A DNA stretch of 64,000 nt, taken from Ditibartonella apihabitans. GTDB lineage: Bacteria; Pseudomonadota; Alphaproteobacteria; Rhizobiales; Rhizobiaceae. Shown in pieces: positions 18,381 to 27,331 of this stretch (positions within the stretch are counted from its first letter, which is position 1; each line of letters starts with the position of its first letter). The notes under the pieces were generated by a model. The model saw nothing but the letters and a program-made list of their open reading frames with translations. It was not told where the DNA came from and searched no databases. The stretch lies in the NCBI RefSeq assembly GCF_002007485.1, contig NZ_CP015820.1, positions 124,001-188,000 on the forward strand, in the 5' to 3' direction. The translations under genes and the position numbers were made by a program.

Positions 18381-19016
18381 CATCATTCAATCATAGAGAC
18401 TATCCATAAAATTAATGGGTGGTGAGCCCGAGCTTATAACAAATTTTATGTAATTTTTTAAAAAAATACAACTTTTTAAATCCTGATTTAAATAAAGAAT
18501 AGTCAGATTAAGAAGTTTATATGTATATTTTTCACTAACGTAATATATATAAACTATATATATTAAATATTTATAAAATAAAACATATTATATGTAATTA
18601 TAATTATAAAATAACAAATAATAGTATGAAAAAAATATTTCAACAATATATCGGACGACCTAATAGATACATATGATAATAAAACAAAAAGATGAATTAT
18701 GTAGATGTAATTATGATCTAATTTAAAATATGTCATGAAAAAATCAACATATTATTCTATTTTTGTTAATTAACATTAATCTATATATGCCGATTCACAA
18801 AATTGGCATAAAATCGTTCGAAAATGAATCACAATATTAAATTGTGAATTTTGCCTATCGAGACGAAATCGCTGGCTTAATCATGCAAGGAGGTTCAAAA
18901 TTAACTATGGAATTGTTAGGGAATAGAGTTTATGGGTGCTTAACGAAATATCCAGCTTATATATTTAGTTTTAGCACTGATAATTTCTCAACTTCTCTAT
19001 GAACGGAGTTTGATTT
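18381..19016. other. AT-rich leader region upstream of the aminotransferase operon
   Basis: About 640 bases, strongly AT-rich from 18440 to 18800, with many A/T tracts that would be curved. A strong AAGGAGG occurs at 18887-18893, followed by a 31-codon frame (18907-19002). Promoter elements for the 19-23.6 kb operon probably lie here, but I cannot place them reliably. Confidence 0.4.
18907..19002 (+). CDS. Possible 31-residue leader ORF
   Basis: ATG at 18907 lies 13 bases after a perfect AAGGAGG; the frame MELLGNRVYGCLTKYPAYIF... stops at 19002, 14 bases before the TTG start of the aminotransferase, whose own ribosome site (ggag, 19005-19008) lies in that gap. It could be a translated leader or chance. 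The spacing of 13 is long and the peptide resembles nothing I know. Confidence 0.2.
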   Translation: MELLGNRVYGCLTKYPAYIFSFSTDNFSTSL

Positions 19017-20129
19017 TTGCCTCGTCCTTTATATGTTGCTCGTCCCCTTTTACCGGATATAAACGATTTCGAATTAGTCTTGAAAGAAATATGGAAAAGC
19101 AGAGTGGTTACTAACGGAGGGCCATTACATAACAAGCTTGAAGCGGAGCTGCAGAAATATCTGGATGTCCCCACTGCAATGCTTTTTAACAACGGAACCA
19201 TGGGACTGCTTGTTGCATTGAAAATGTTCGACTTTCCAAAGGAAAGTGAAATTATCACTACACCGTTAACTTTTGCTGCTACAGCTCATGCAATCAAGTG
19301 GAATGGTTTTAAACCGGTTTTTGCAGATGTTGATCCGAATACCTTAACATTGGATCCAGCTTCGGTGGAGAAGGCTTTAACCGCAAAAACTGCTGCTATA
19401 TTGGCTGTACATGTTTATGGTACTGTATGTGATGTTGATAAGCTTCAGGAAATAGCTACAAAACATAATTTGAAGCTCATTTACGATGCTGCTCATGTGT
19501 TTGGCACGAAAATTAATGGACAGGCAATCGGAAAATTTGGTGACGCATCTGTTTTTTCATTTCATGCCACGAAATTATTCAACACGATTGAAGGTGGCCT
19601 TATAGCGACTCCACATAAATCTTATCAACAAACGATTTATAATTTGCGCAATTTTGGAATCAAAAATGAAGAAGAAGTTGTATCTATTGGCTTGAACGGT
19701 AAAATGAACGAGTTGCAAGCTGCAATCGGTCTGTTGAATTTGCCACTAGTTGAGAAAGAACGTTCAATTAGGAGATCGTTGCGACAAGAGTATTGCTCGC
19801 GATTGGAGGGTATCAAAGGCATTACATTGCCACCGTGCCAAAAAGGGGTGTTTAATTCGGAGCAATATTTTCCGTTGGTCATTGACGAAGAAGTTTTCGG
19901 GAGAAGTAGGGATGAAATTTATGATGCTTTGAAAAAGAAGCAGATATTTACTCGTAAATACTTCCATCCTATTTGCACCGATTTTTTGCCTTATAAAGGT
20001 TATGGTATTGTTACTGCAAGAGATCATGCATATGCAAATGTGGTAAAGCATAGGGTCTTGTGTCTACCATTCCATAGTGCAGTAGAACAAGATGACATTA
20101 CTGATATCTGTAATGAATTTTTAAAGTAA
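19017..20129 (+). CDS. DegT/DnrJ/EryC1/StrS-family sugar aminotransferase
   Basis: PLP-dependent aminotransferase that transfers an amino group, usually from glutamate, to a keto-sugar nucleotide. Visible features: the N-terminal substrate segment with TNGGPLHNKLE, the TTPLTFAATAHAI block, Asp157 in YDAAHVFGT that holds the pyridine nitrogen, and the PLP-binding Lys186 in SFHATKLFNTIEGG. The length of 370 residues is normal. The start is TTG at 19017, with ggag 8 bases upstream and no better ATG. It is the first gene of a four-gene set in the same direction. The product should be an amino-dideoxy sugar nucleotide, but the position aminated (C3 or C4) cannot be told. The substrate may come from the dTDP-4-keto-6-deoxyglucose made by the neighbouring RmlA and RmlB (inference). 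Confidence 0.88.
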   Translation: MPRPLYVARPLLPDINDFELVLKEIWKSRVVTNGGPLHNKLEAELQKYLDVPTAMLFNNGTMGLLVALKMFDFPKESEIITTPLTFAATAHAIKWNGFKPVFADVDPNTLTLDPASVEKALTAKTAAILAVHVYGTVCDVDKLQEIATKHNLKLIYDAAHVFGTKINGQAIGKFGDASVFSFHATKLFNTIEGGLIATPHKSYQQTIYNLRNFGIKNEEEVVSIGLNGKMNELQAAIGLLNLPLVEKERSIRRSLRQEYCSRLEGIKGITLPPCQKGVFNSEQYFPLVIDEEVFGRSRDEIYDALKKKQIFTRKYFHPICTDFLPYKGYGIVTARDHAYANVVKHRVLCLPFHSAVEQDDITDICNEFLK

Positions 20130-20179
20130 GATTACGTCTATAACAGTCGATACGAAATTATAATAGGTGACTTAGTTAA

Positions 20180-21394
20180 ATGCTAATTTATAGACTTTGT
20201 AAATTTCACGCAAATCTCGTTGCAATGTTTGCGGGGAAAAAAGAGAAACGGCGCAGAAAACGCAAACAAATATTAGATAAATATGCATTAGAATTTTTAA
20301 AAAAACCACAGAATTTTGATCTGATAAAAATACAAGAGCTTACCCAAGATATATATTTCCCCTTGGATCTAGAAAGTGCGGAACGCATAATTATAATCCT
20401 TGTACCGGAGTGGAACGACATGAGCGGCGGCATTTATTCCATGTTTTCAATTGCAGCTCATTTGCGTCGTATGAAGCCTAAGCATGGTTATGACGTTGTC
20501 ATAATGACTCGTCCTAATAAGCAAGATCTGACTTATTTCAGAAATTCGAATTTTATTAATAGTGAAAATGTGTATCGTTTTTCACAAATAGAACGCCTAA
20601 AGAACGTCAAAGAGATATATTTACAAATACCAGAATATGTAACTGTTGACTTTGTAGATAATTTAACGGACGATGAATTCAATTTCCTATCACATGTAAA
20701 AAAACTCGATATAAATATTCTCAATCAAAATATAAAGTTGATGCCAGAGGAAGAGAAATTCTGGCCGCTCAGAAGAATCGCGGATTCGGTAACTCAATCA
20801 GTGGCACATCACGCATATTTCAGTCAAAAGATGGCAGACAAATATGATTTACCAACTCTACTTTTGCCTGCGTATACCGATTTATCAAATTATCCCAAGA
20901 CATCATTCGAAGAAAAAAAGAAATTAATCATATATTCTCCGGATTCAGCTCCTTTTAAAGAGGTCGTTCTGAATAAAATCAGAAAAAACTTGCCAGAATT
21001 CCAGTTATTAGAAATCAAAGATATAACCTTTGATAAATATATGGAATACGCCACTGATTGTATGTTTTCTATATCATTTGGCGAAGGATTTGACGGATAC
21101 GTTGCACAACCTATTTATCAGGGTGGGCTTGGTCTTACGGTATATAACGAAGATTTTTTCCCTTCAAAAAAGTATAAAGACTATCCGGTTTTCTTTGAAT
21201 CCAGTAAAGCAATGCAAAATGAAATATGCGAAAAGATATTGTATTTTTCAAAACATCCTGACGCTTATAAAAAGCTGAACAGGAAAATTGTTGAAGAATT
21301 TAACAAACTATATAACTACGATGAATACGTCGAACAAATACGAAAGTTAGCAGACAAAAAGTTTGAAATTTTTCCTTCACAGAAATTGAAATAA
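20180..21394 (+). CDS. Putative GT-B type glycosyltransferase
   Basis: A 404-residue protein without a sharp family match. It has a basic N-terminus (KKEKRRRKRKQ), a central sheet-like segment IIIILVPEWNDMSGGIYSMFSIAAHLRRMKP that recalls GT-B glycosyltransferases of the family 1/4 type (the SGGI.S acceptor loop), and near the end ISFGEGFDGYVAQPIYQGGLGLTVYN, which resembles the donor-binding E-G-F-x-x-x-x-x-P-I region. There is no signal peptide or clear membrane helix. Codon use is AT-rich like the rest of the island. It starts 50 bases after the aminotransferase and 26 bases before the next gene. A transferase acting on the modified sugar made by its neighbours is the simplest reading, but this is inference. 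Confidence 0.6.
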   Translation: MLIYRLCKFHANLVAMFAGKKEKRRRKRKQILDKYALEFLKKPQNFDLIKIQELTQDIYFPLDLESAERIIIILVPEWNDMSGGIYSMFSIAAHLRRMKPKHGYDVVIMTRPNKQDLTYFRNSNFINSENVYRFSQIERLKNVKEIYLQIPEYVTVDFVDNLTDDEFNFLSHVKKLDINILNQNIKLMPEEEKFWPLRRIADSVTQSVAHHAYFSQKMADKYDLPTLLLPAYTDLSNYPKTSFEEKKKLIIYSPDSAPFKEVVLNKIRKNLPEFQLLEIKDITFDKYMEYATDCMFSISFGEGFDGYVAQPIYQGGLGLTVYNEDFFPSKKYKDYPVFFESSKAMQNEICEKILYFSKHPDAYKKLNRKIVEEFNKLYNYDEYVEQIRKLADKKFEIFPSQKLK

Positions 21395-21420
21395 GTACAA
21401 AGTGCTTGAAGGCAGGCAAT

Positions 21421-22485
21421 ATGGCTGAACAACTGAAATTACTCCTATCCGGACCCGGACTTATTGGTCATAAACATGCCCAATTAATAAAAGACTTGCC
21501 CGATGCAGAGCTTGTTGCCGTTGTTGCACCCGAGTCAAGTGAGAATATAGAGTTTGCGCGACAATATAATGTAAAGCTTTATGTCGATATAAATAAGGCT
21601 CTTGATAGAGAGCATGTTGATGGTGTCATTATTAGCTCACCTAACGAATATCATTATGCTCAAGCGTTATCTTGCATTGAAAGGCACATTCCTGTGTTGG
21701 TTGAAAAGCCAATTACAGAAAATATTAAACAATCATTGCAGCTTTATAAAAGAGCAAAACAGCTGAACGTTCCGGTACTAGTAGGACATCACCGTACCTA
21801 TAATCCACTTTTGGAAACAGTTAAAACTTTTATGGAATCTGACAAATTTGGCGAACTTGTCACCTTTTCAGGTAGCGTGCTTTTTTATAAGCCCAATCAA
21901 TATTTTATTGACGGACCGTGGAGGACAAAAAAAGGCGGGGGTCCGATCCTTATTAACCTCATCCATGAAATTGGCTTGGTGCGGTATCTTTGCGGTGAGA
22001 TTAAGGAAGTATTTGCAATAGCAAGTAACCGGATACGGGGATATGAGGTTGAGGATACCGCAGCTATAACATTGGTATTCAAGAACGGTGCTCTGGGTAA
22101 TTTTATACTGTCCGATACGGCGGCGAGCAATCAGAGTTGGGAATTGACAACCGGAGAAAACCCCGATTACCCTAAACATGACGATGCCAATTGCTACCAT
22201 TTTGCCGGTACAAATGGTTCAATCGATTTTCCGACAATGTCAGCAAGATATTATCCTCTTGGCAGTGAGAGATCCTGGTGGTCAAGCTTCAAATACGAAA
22301 AACTCCAGCGCATTGAGGGTCCTTCTTTAAAGTTGCAAATGTTACACTTCCTGGATGTAATTAAAAATGGTCGTGATCCTAGAGTAAGCGCAATGGACGG
22401 GCATATGAATTTGGTAGTCGTTTCTGCAATATTAAAATCAATAGAAACAAAAACGATTGTGAATGTTGATGAAGATGCATTGTGA
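21421..22485 (+). CDS. Gfo/Idh/MocA-family NAD(P)-dependent sugar oxidoreductase
   Basis: Oxidoreductase with an N-terminal Rossmann domain (GPGLIGHKHAQ near residue 11) and the conserved EKP motif (VLVEKPITEN), in which Lys is catalytic. The C-terminal domain has GGGPILINLIHEIGL, with the His expected in the active site. The family oxidises or reduces sugar and sugar-nucleotide hydroxyls. The frame opens at TTG 21406, but ATG 21421 follows AAGG at suitable distance and is the better start, giving 354 residues. The next frame opens at a GTG overlapping this stop. In sugar-nucleotide clusters such enzymes often make the 3-keto substrate for an aminotransferase like the one at 19017. Confidence 0.85.
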   Translation: MAEQLKLLLSGPGLIGHKHAQLIKDLPDAELVAVVAPESSENIEFARQYNVKLYVDINKALDREHVDGVIISSPNEYHYAQALSCIERHIPVLVEKPITENIKQSLQLYKRAKQLNVPVLVGHHRTYNPLLETVKTFMESDKFGELVTFSGSVLFYKPNQYFIDGPWRTKKGGGPILINLIHEIGLVRYLCGEIKEVFAIASNRIRGYEVEDTAAITLVFKNGALGNFILSDTAASNQSWELTTGENPDYPKHDDANCYHFAGTNGSIDFPTMSARYYPLGSERSWWSSFKYEKLQRIEGPSLKLQMLHFLDVIKNGRDPRVSAMDGHMNLVVVSAILKSIETKTIVNVDEDAL

Positions 22486-22502
22486 GGCAAGATATTAATA
22501 TT

Positions 22503-23651
22503 ATGAAGATACTTCTTGTTGATACAGGATTTTCATCATTACCGGTTTATAAGTTTTTGAGGCAGTGCACTGATGAAGTGTGGGCCATTGGAAACCGTGC
22601 TGAGGACGTAATTGCAAAGCATGCCGGAAAACGCTGGATAAAACAAGATTATAGTAAAATTCATGATGTTGCTAAAATCATTGATAAATTTGACTTTATA
22701 GTACCCGGTTGTACAGATGTATCAATGGATACATGTGTGAAAATCACATCGAACAACAAGTTGCTCGATTCTGTCCAGGTTAATGATATTTTGAATCGCA
22801 AATCGCTGTTCAGGTCGGTTTGTAAGAAACTGGATCTACCTTGTCCACGGTTGATAGATCCGGAGGATTTGCCTCTGGAAGGCAAATTTATCTGTAAGCC
22901 GGTGGATAGCTTTAGTGGCCGTGGTGTTACTATTTTTGAAGGGAAAGATATTAAGCAATTTGAAAAGGCCGCAGAAATTGCGCGTTTATCCAGTCCCAGC
23001 AGCGATTTTCTTATAGAAAGCTATATTGAAGGACAACTTTATAGTTGTTCCGGATTTATCGAAAATGAAAGTTTGACAGATCATTTTTTTGTAAGGGAAG
23101 GATGTTCGGCCAATCCCTATGCTGTAGATACAAGTTATGTTGTCGAGGCAATGGATAAGACCGCTGAAAGTGTTCTTGTAAAAGCAATTGAAAAATTGGC
23201 TGAACATTTGAAGCTGAAAGACGGTTTGCTGCATGTGCAATTCATCTTGTCCGATACCGGTCCGATGATTATTGAGGCAACGCGTCGTTGTCCGGGAGAT
23301 CTTTACTCATTGCTTATTGAACGTTCAACAGGTTTTGAATATGCGGCTAAATATGCTTCCTATCACTTGGGAAAAACGTTTTATGCAACGAGTAAATTCA
23401 GTAAACCGATTGTTAGGCACACTGTTACCGCTGACGATGTTTGTATATTCGATGGGCTAAATTTGAAAAAAGATATTCTGCTTCGTGCTTTTTATCCCTT
23501 GTCAATGTTGGGTTCCAGTTTACAACCCAAGCAAAAGGATCGGGCGGGAATTTTATTTTGTGAAGCGCAAAATAAAGATAGCATATTAAATATCTATGAT
23601 TACTTTATGCAACGTCAAATATATGATGTTACAGATCCTCAATTGATGTGA
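22503..23651 (+). CDS. ATP-grasp domain ligase
   Basis: ATP-grasp enzyme of 382 residues; the fold forms C-N or C-S bonds through an acyl phosphate. There is an N-terminal pre-ATP-grasp Rossmann-like domain (MKILLVDTGFSSLPVYKFL, then FIVPGCTDVSMD), the ATP-binding KPVDSFSGRGVTIF loop, LIESYIEGQLYSCSGF, and the metal-binding IIEATRRCPGDLYSLLIE. The ATG at 22503 is preferred over a GTG at 22482 that overlaps the previous stop. It is the last gene of the aminotransferase operon and overlaps the end of rmlD (opposite strand) by 13 bases. It probably joins an amino acid or other carboxylate to an amino group, perhaps that of the amino sugar; this is inference from context. The exact subfamily is not recognised. 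Confidence 0.78.
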   Translation: MKILLVDTGFSSLPVYKFLRQCTDEVWAIGNRAEDVIAKHAGKRWIKQDYSKIHDVAKIIDKFDFIVPGCTDVSMDTCVKITSNNKLLDSVQVNDILNRKSLFRSVCKKLDLPCPRLIDPEDLPLEGKFICKPVDSFSGRGVTIFEGKDIKQFEKAAEIARLSSPSSDFLIESYIEGQLYSCSGFIENESLTDHFFVREGCSANPYAVDTSYVVEAMDKTAESVLVKAIEKLAEHLKLKDGLLHVQFILSDTGPMIIEATRRCPGDLYSLLIERSTGFEYAAKYASYHLGKTFYATSKFSKPIVRHTVTADDVCIFDGLNLKKDILLRAFYPLSMLGSSLQPKQKDRAGILFCEAQNKDSILNIYDYFMQRQIYDVTDPQLM

Positions 23652-24523
23652 TCACTATAGTGGATGAAGTCATTAAAATACCACGTCCAGTTTTTACATG
23701 GAATGTTGAATGTTTGCTTGACCATATCACAATTCAAAACAGAGTTTTTGGGTCGCGTCGCAACTGTCTGATATGCCGCTTCGGTTACGTGAGGTATTTT
23801 ACCGAATTTGGCTTGGAAACGGACTAACGAACTGAATATTGTTCTTGCAAAATCAGCCCAATTGGTTTTTCCATCAGGAACAAGATGAAAAATACCACGC
23901 CAGTTTTGTGGTGGAATTTTACCTGTTACTTGCTTGCTGATAGCAATAATATTGTTAGCAATAAAATCGGCACTTGTCGGAGTTCCCCACTGGTCACTCA
24001 CAACGTTTATTTCGTCATGCGTTTGCGCCAGCCGGATCATCGTTTTAACAAAATTATTTCCAAATTGGCTATAAACCCAGGCGGTGCGCAAAATGATGTG
24101 GTTTGGATTGGCTTCCATTATAGCCCATTCGCCTTCGAGCTTGGAAAGGCCATAAACGTTCAGTGGTCCTGGAGCATCATCTTCCTTATAGCCATTTTCT
24201 TTCTGTCCGTTAAAGACATAGTCTGTCGAAATATGAATGATCGGCAAACCATTGTCTTGCCCAACTTCCGCAACATTTTTGGCACCGTCTCTGTTGACAG
24301 CAAATGCTTCCTGAATCTCGGTTTCGGCCTTATCGACAGCAGTATAGGCAGCGGCGTTGACAACGATGTCAGGCTTATAAACTTGAACAGCCTTTGCAAT
24401 TGAAGTTTTATCGGTGATATCAAGTTCAGGTCGACCAAGTGCAACAATTTCAACGTCTTCTTGTGTCGAATGCAGCATAGATTGCGCAACTTGACCGTTT
24501 CTTCCGGTAACCAGAATTTTCAC
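23639..24523 (-). CDS. rfbD: dTDP-4-dehydrorhamnose reductase RmlD
   Basis: Last step of dTDP-L-rhamnose synthesis: NAD(P)H reduction of dTDP-4-keto-L-rhamnose. Extended SDR with the start KILVTGRNGQVAQ (variant of GxxGQxG), ISTDYVFNG, the catalytic YGLSKLEGE (Tyr-x-x-x-Lys), and the WGTPTSA segment. 294 residues is usual. The start is GTG at 24523 behind an AGGGGG ribosome site. It is the last gene of a four-gene minus-strand operon, 15 bases after rmlB, and its 3' end overlaps the convergent ATP-grasp gene by 13 bases. Confidence 0.93.
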   Translation of the reverse strand: MKILVTGRNGQVAQSMLHSTQEDVEIVALGRPELDITDKTSIAKAVQVYKPDIVVNAAAYTAVDKAETEIQEAFAVNRDGAKNVAEVGQDNGLPIIHISTDYVFNGQKENGYKEDDAPGPLNVYGLSKLEGEWAIMEANPNHIILRTAWVYSQFGNNFVKTMIRLAQTHDEINVVSDQWGTPTSADFIANNIIAISKQVTGKIPPQNWRGIFHLVPDGKTNWADFARTIFSSLVRFQAKFGKIPHVTEAAYQTVATRPKNSVLNCDMVKQTFNIPCKNWTWYFNDFIHYSDHIN

Positions 24524-24538
24524 AGTTGTTCCCCCTTT

Positions 24539-25573
24539 TCAAGCGATTTTTGCGCGTTCTTTTAACGGCTGCCACCACCATTTATTATCAAGATACCACT
24601 GGACTGTTTTCTTCAAACCTGTGTCAAAGGTCTCCTGCGGTTTCCAATGAAGTTCTGTCATGATTTTTGTTGGATCAATCGCATAACGCCTGTCATGTCC
24701 GGCTCGGTCTTTAACAAATGTAATGAGTTCCCGATAGGATTTTCCATTTGCACGGGGCTTGAGTCCATCAAGAATGTCACAGATAGATTCGACAACCTGA
24801 AGATTGGTTCGTTCATTATGTCCACCAACATTATAGCTTTCGCCTATTTCGCCATGGCAGACAATTGTTTCCAAAGCCCGTGCGTGGTCCTCGACATAAA
24901 GCCAATCGCGAATATTCTTTCCCTCACCATAAATAGGCAGTGGCTTTTCATCAAGCGCGGAGAGAATAACAAGCGGAATAAGTTTCTCGGGAAAATGGTA
25001 TGGACCATAATTATTTGAACAATTGGAAATAACAGTTGGCACCCCATAGGTATGATGCCAAGCACGCACCAAATGATCCGATGAGGCTTTCGAGGCAGAA
25101 TAGGGAGAAGACGGGTTATACGGTGTTTGTTCGGTAAAAATACCGCTGTCGAAAGGCAGATCTCCGAACACTTCATCGGTAGAGATATGGTGAAAGCGGA
25201 ATGTCTTTTGTTTGCTATGATCCAATTTTTCAAAATAACGGCGCGCTGCTTCCAATAAACGAAAAGTACCTACGATATTTGTCTCAATGAACGCCGATGG
25301 ACCGAGAATCGATCGATCTACATGACTTTCAGCTGCAAGATGCATAATGGCGTCGATTTGTTCGTTTTTCAAAATTTCAAAAACAGCATTACTGTCACAG
25401 ATATCCAATTGATAGAAATGATAGTTTTGTTTACCAGCCAATGTTTTTAAAGATTGAAGATTTCCTGCATAGGTCAGCTTATCAACATTAAAAACATCAT
25501 ATCCCTTATTAACAAGATGTCGGCACAATGCTGACCCGATAAAGCCTGCACCGCCAGTCACAAGAATTTTCAC
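24539..25573 (-). CDS. rfbB: dTDP-glucose 4,6-dehydratase RmlB
   Basis: Converts dTDP-glucose into dTDP-4-keto-6-deoxyglucose, the branch-point sugar for rhamnose and for amino sugars. Extended [17 protein letters not shown] near the N-terminus, [23 protein letters not shown], and the catalytic [15 protein letters not shown]. The frame extends upstream to 25672, but the family start is the GTG at 25573, which overlaps the rmlC stop by 4 bases (GTGA) and follows GGAG at 8 bases; this gives 344 residues, the usual size. Its product could also feed the aminotransferase at 19017. Confidence 0.95.
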   Translation of the reverse strand: MKILVTGGAGFIGSALCRHLVNKGYDVFNVDKLTYAGNLQSLKTLAGKQNYHFYQLDICDSNAVFEILKNEQIDAIMHLAAESHVDRSILGPSAFIETNIVGTFRLLEAARRYFEKLDHSKQKTFRFHHISTDEVFGDLPFDSGIFTEQTPYNPSSPYSASKASSDHLVRAWHHTYGVPTVISNCSNNYGPYHFPEKLIPLVILSALDEKPLPIYGEGKNIRDWLYVEDHARALETIVCHGEIGESYNVGGHNERTNLQVVESICDILDGLKPRANGKSYRELITFVKDRAGHDRRYAIDPTKIMTELHWKPQETFDTGLKKTVQWYLDNKWWWQPLKERAKIA

Positions 25574-26142
25574 TTTGTCATCTCCGCAAAATCGAAGAGC
25601 TCTGCATCTTTTAAAAATGGTGCATTTTTGTCTTTTTCCGAAAGCTCGACATGGGTAAGGTCGATCGGCCAACTGATCGCTATGTCAGGATCGTCAAAAC
25701 GAATAGAGCGATCACATTCGGGAGCATAATAGTCTGTTACTTTATAAACAAATTCACAATTGTCCTCAAGTGTTAGAAACCCGTGTGCAAACCCCGCAGG
25801 AATATAGAACTCGTTCCATTTTTCAGGTGAAAGTTCAACACTTGTCCATTTGAGAAAAGTTGGTGAACCGCGTCTTATATCAACTGCAACGTCAAATACA
25901 CGTCCTCGTGTTACACGAACGAGTTTTGTTTGCGCGTGTGGAGTAAGTTGGTAATGCAATCCTCTTAAAGTACCGGCTTTAGCAGAATAAGACTGGTTGT
26001 CTTGAACGAAAATGTCGTTGATACAATGAGCTGAAAAATCTTTGGCATTATAAGTTTCAGAAAAAAAACCGCGATTATCTCCGAATTTTTTAGGCTGAAT
26101 TATAAAAACATCGGGAATAGGCGTTTTATTGACTTCAATCAT
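25570..26142 (-). CDS. rfbC: dTDP-4-dehydrorhamnose 3,5-epimerase RmlC
   Basis: Cupin-fold enzyme that epimerises C3 and C5 of dTDP-4-keto-6-deoxyglucose. Visible: [32 protein letters not shown] with the catalytic His, [23 protein letters not shown] and the [13 protein letters not shown] segment. The preferred start is ATG 26142, which overlaps the end of rmlA by 8 bases and gives 190 residues. An upstream start at 26160 in the same frame is possible but would lengthen the overlap. Confidence 0.95.
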   Translation of the reverse strand: MIEVNKTPIPDVFIIQPKKFGDNRGFFSETYNAKDFSAHCINDIFVQDNQSYSAKAGTLRGLHYQLTPHAQTKLVRVTRGRVFDVAVDIRRGSPTFLKWTSVELSPEKWNEFYIPAGFAHGFLTLEDNCEFVYKVTDYYAPECDRSIRFDDPDIAISWPIDLTHVELSEKDKNAPFLKDAELFDFAEMTK

Positions 26143-27016
26143 TACCGATCTCCGTAACAAGACGTTTCAAATACTCTGCATAGCCGGTTTTTCCTAGCTG
26201 ATCAGCCCGTTGTAAAACCTGATCTGCTGTCAGATAGCCGTTATTATAAGCGATTTCTTCTGGACACATCACCTTGACGCCCTGTCGTTTTTCAATCGCT
26301 CTAACATAAGACGATGCGTCATGAAGGCTATCATGAGTACCCGTATCAAGCCATGCGTATCCGCGTCCAAGTCGGACAACCTGTAAACGCTTTTCAGCAA
26401 GATATAAGCTATTGATATCGGTTATCTCGAGTTCTCCACGAGCAGAAGGTTTTAAATCTCGTGCAAATGAAACAACATCATTGTCATAAAAATAAAGTCC
26501 GGTAACAGCCCAATTGGATCGTGGTTTTTCCGGCTTTTCAACGAGTGATTCTGCCATGCCTGTTTGCTTATCGAAACTTACAACGCCATATCGTTCAGGA
26601 TCATCGACACGATAGGCAAATACGGTTGCACCGTTTTTAAATGATTTCGCTTTTTCAAGCTGGTTCGCAAGACCGTGCCCGAAAAAAATATTATCACCAA
26701 GTACAAGTGACACATGGTTATCTTCAATGAAGTTTTTGCCAATTTTAAAGGCTTCGGCAAGGCCATTCGGATGGGCTTGTTCGGCATAGGAAAAATTAAT
26801 TCCGTAAGCGCTGCCATCGCCTAGTAAATGATGAAAGAGCGGGAGATCACGCGGCGTCGATATAATAAGGATATCACGGATTCCTGCCAGCATAAGAACA
26901 CCAAGCGGATAATAGATCATCGGTTTATCATAGATCGGCAAAAGTTGCTTTGAAATTCCCAAAGTCGCCGGATAGAGTCTTGTTCCGCTCCCGCCAGCAA
27001 GAATAATCCCCTTCAT
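26135..27016 (-). CDS. rfbA: Glucose-1-phosphate thymidylyltransferase RmlA
   Basis: First step of the rhamnose pathway, joining dTTP and glucose 1-phosphate. The nucleotidyltransferase signature [23 protein letters not shown] is at the N-terminus, with [11 protein letters not shown], the metal-binding [10 protein letters not shown] and the sugar-binding [19 protein letters not shown] further on. 293 residues is the usual length. It is the first gene of rmlA-rmlC-rmlB-rmlD, an order in which all junctions overlap or nearly touch. It is divergent from ahcY across a 315-base gap. Confidence 0.96.
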   Translation of the reverse strand: MKGIILAGGSGTRLYPATLGISKQLLPIYDKPMIYYPLGVLMLAGIRDILIISTPRDLPLFHHLLGDGSAYGINFSYAEQAHPNGLAEAFKIGKNFIEDNHVSLVLGDNIFFGHGLANQLEKAKSFKNGATVFAYRVDDPERYGVVSFDKQTGMAESLVEKPEKPRSNWAVTGLYFYDNDVVSFARDLKPSARGELEITDINSLYLAEKRLQVVRLGRGYAWLDTGTHDSLHDASSYVRAIEKRQGVKVMCPEEIAYNNGYLTADQVLQRADQLGKTGYAEYLKRLVTEIGND

Positions 27017-27331
27017 ACCGATAGCCTCATTTGATTAGTTTTTTTGAAAATAAGGAAAATGCTATTTAGGTGTTTCACGAAATATATCCACAAAGAGTTC
27101 GAGAAAAAATCAAATCACAAATTCCAATATCTATTATAACAGTGTTTATCATAAAACCAATAAAGGCGCATCTATATAACCAAAACATAAGCGTAATTTT
27201 AGCCGCTTATGACTGTTTTTTAGTCACCTGTCAAAATTACATTTGGCATAAAGATCTCTTTATATCCCTGTTGCGCCATTGTGCGACATCTGTTAAATCA
27301 CCGGAAGCTAAAAATCTTCAAGGAGTGCATA
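27017..27331. promoter_or_regulatory. Divergent promoter region rmlA / ahcY
   Basis: AT-rich gap of 315 bases that marks the boundary between the polysaccharide region and the core ahcY block, with promoters expected in both directions. I looked for SAH- or SAM-responsive riboswitch folds before ahcY and did not recognise one; only short palindromes such as ataaagatctctttat (27247-27262) are visible. AAGGAG lies 8 bases before the ahcY start. Confidence 0.4.

Noticed and set aside
27017-27331. SAH or SAM riboswitch before ahcY
   Set aside because: No conserved core or convincing paired stems could be recognised; only short AT-rich palindromes.
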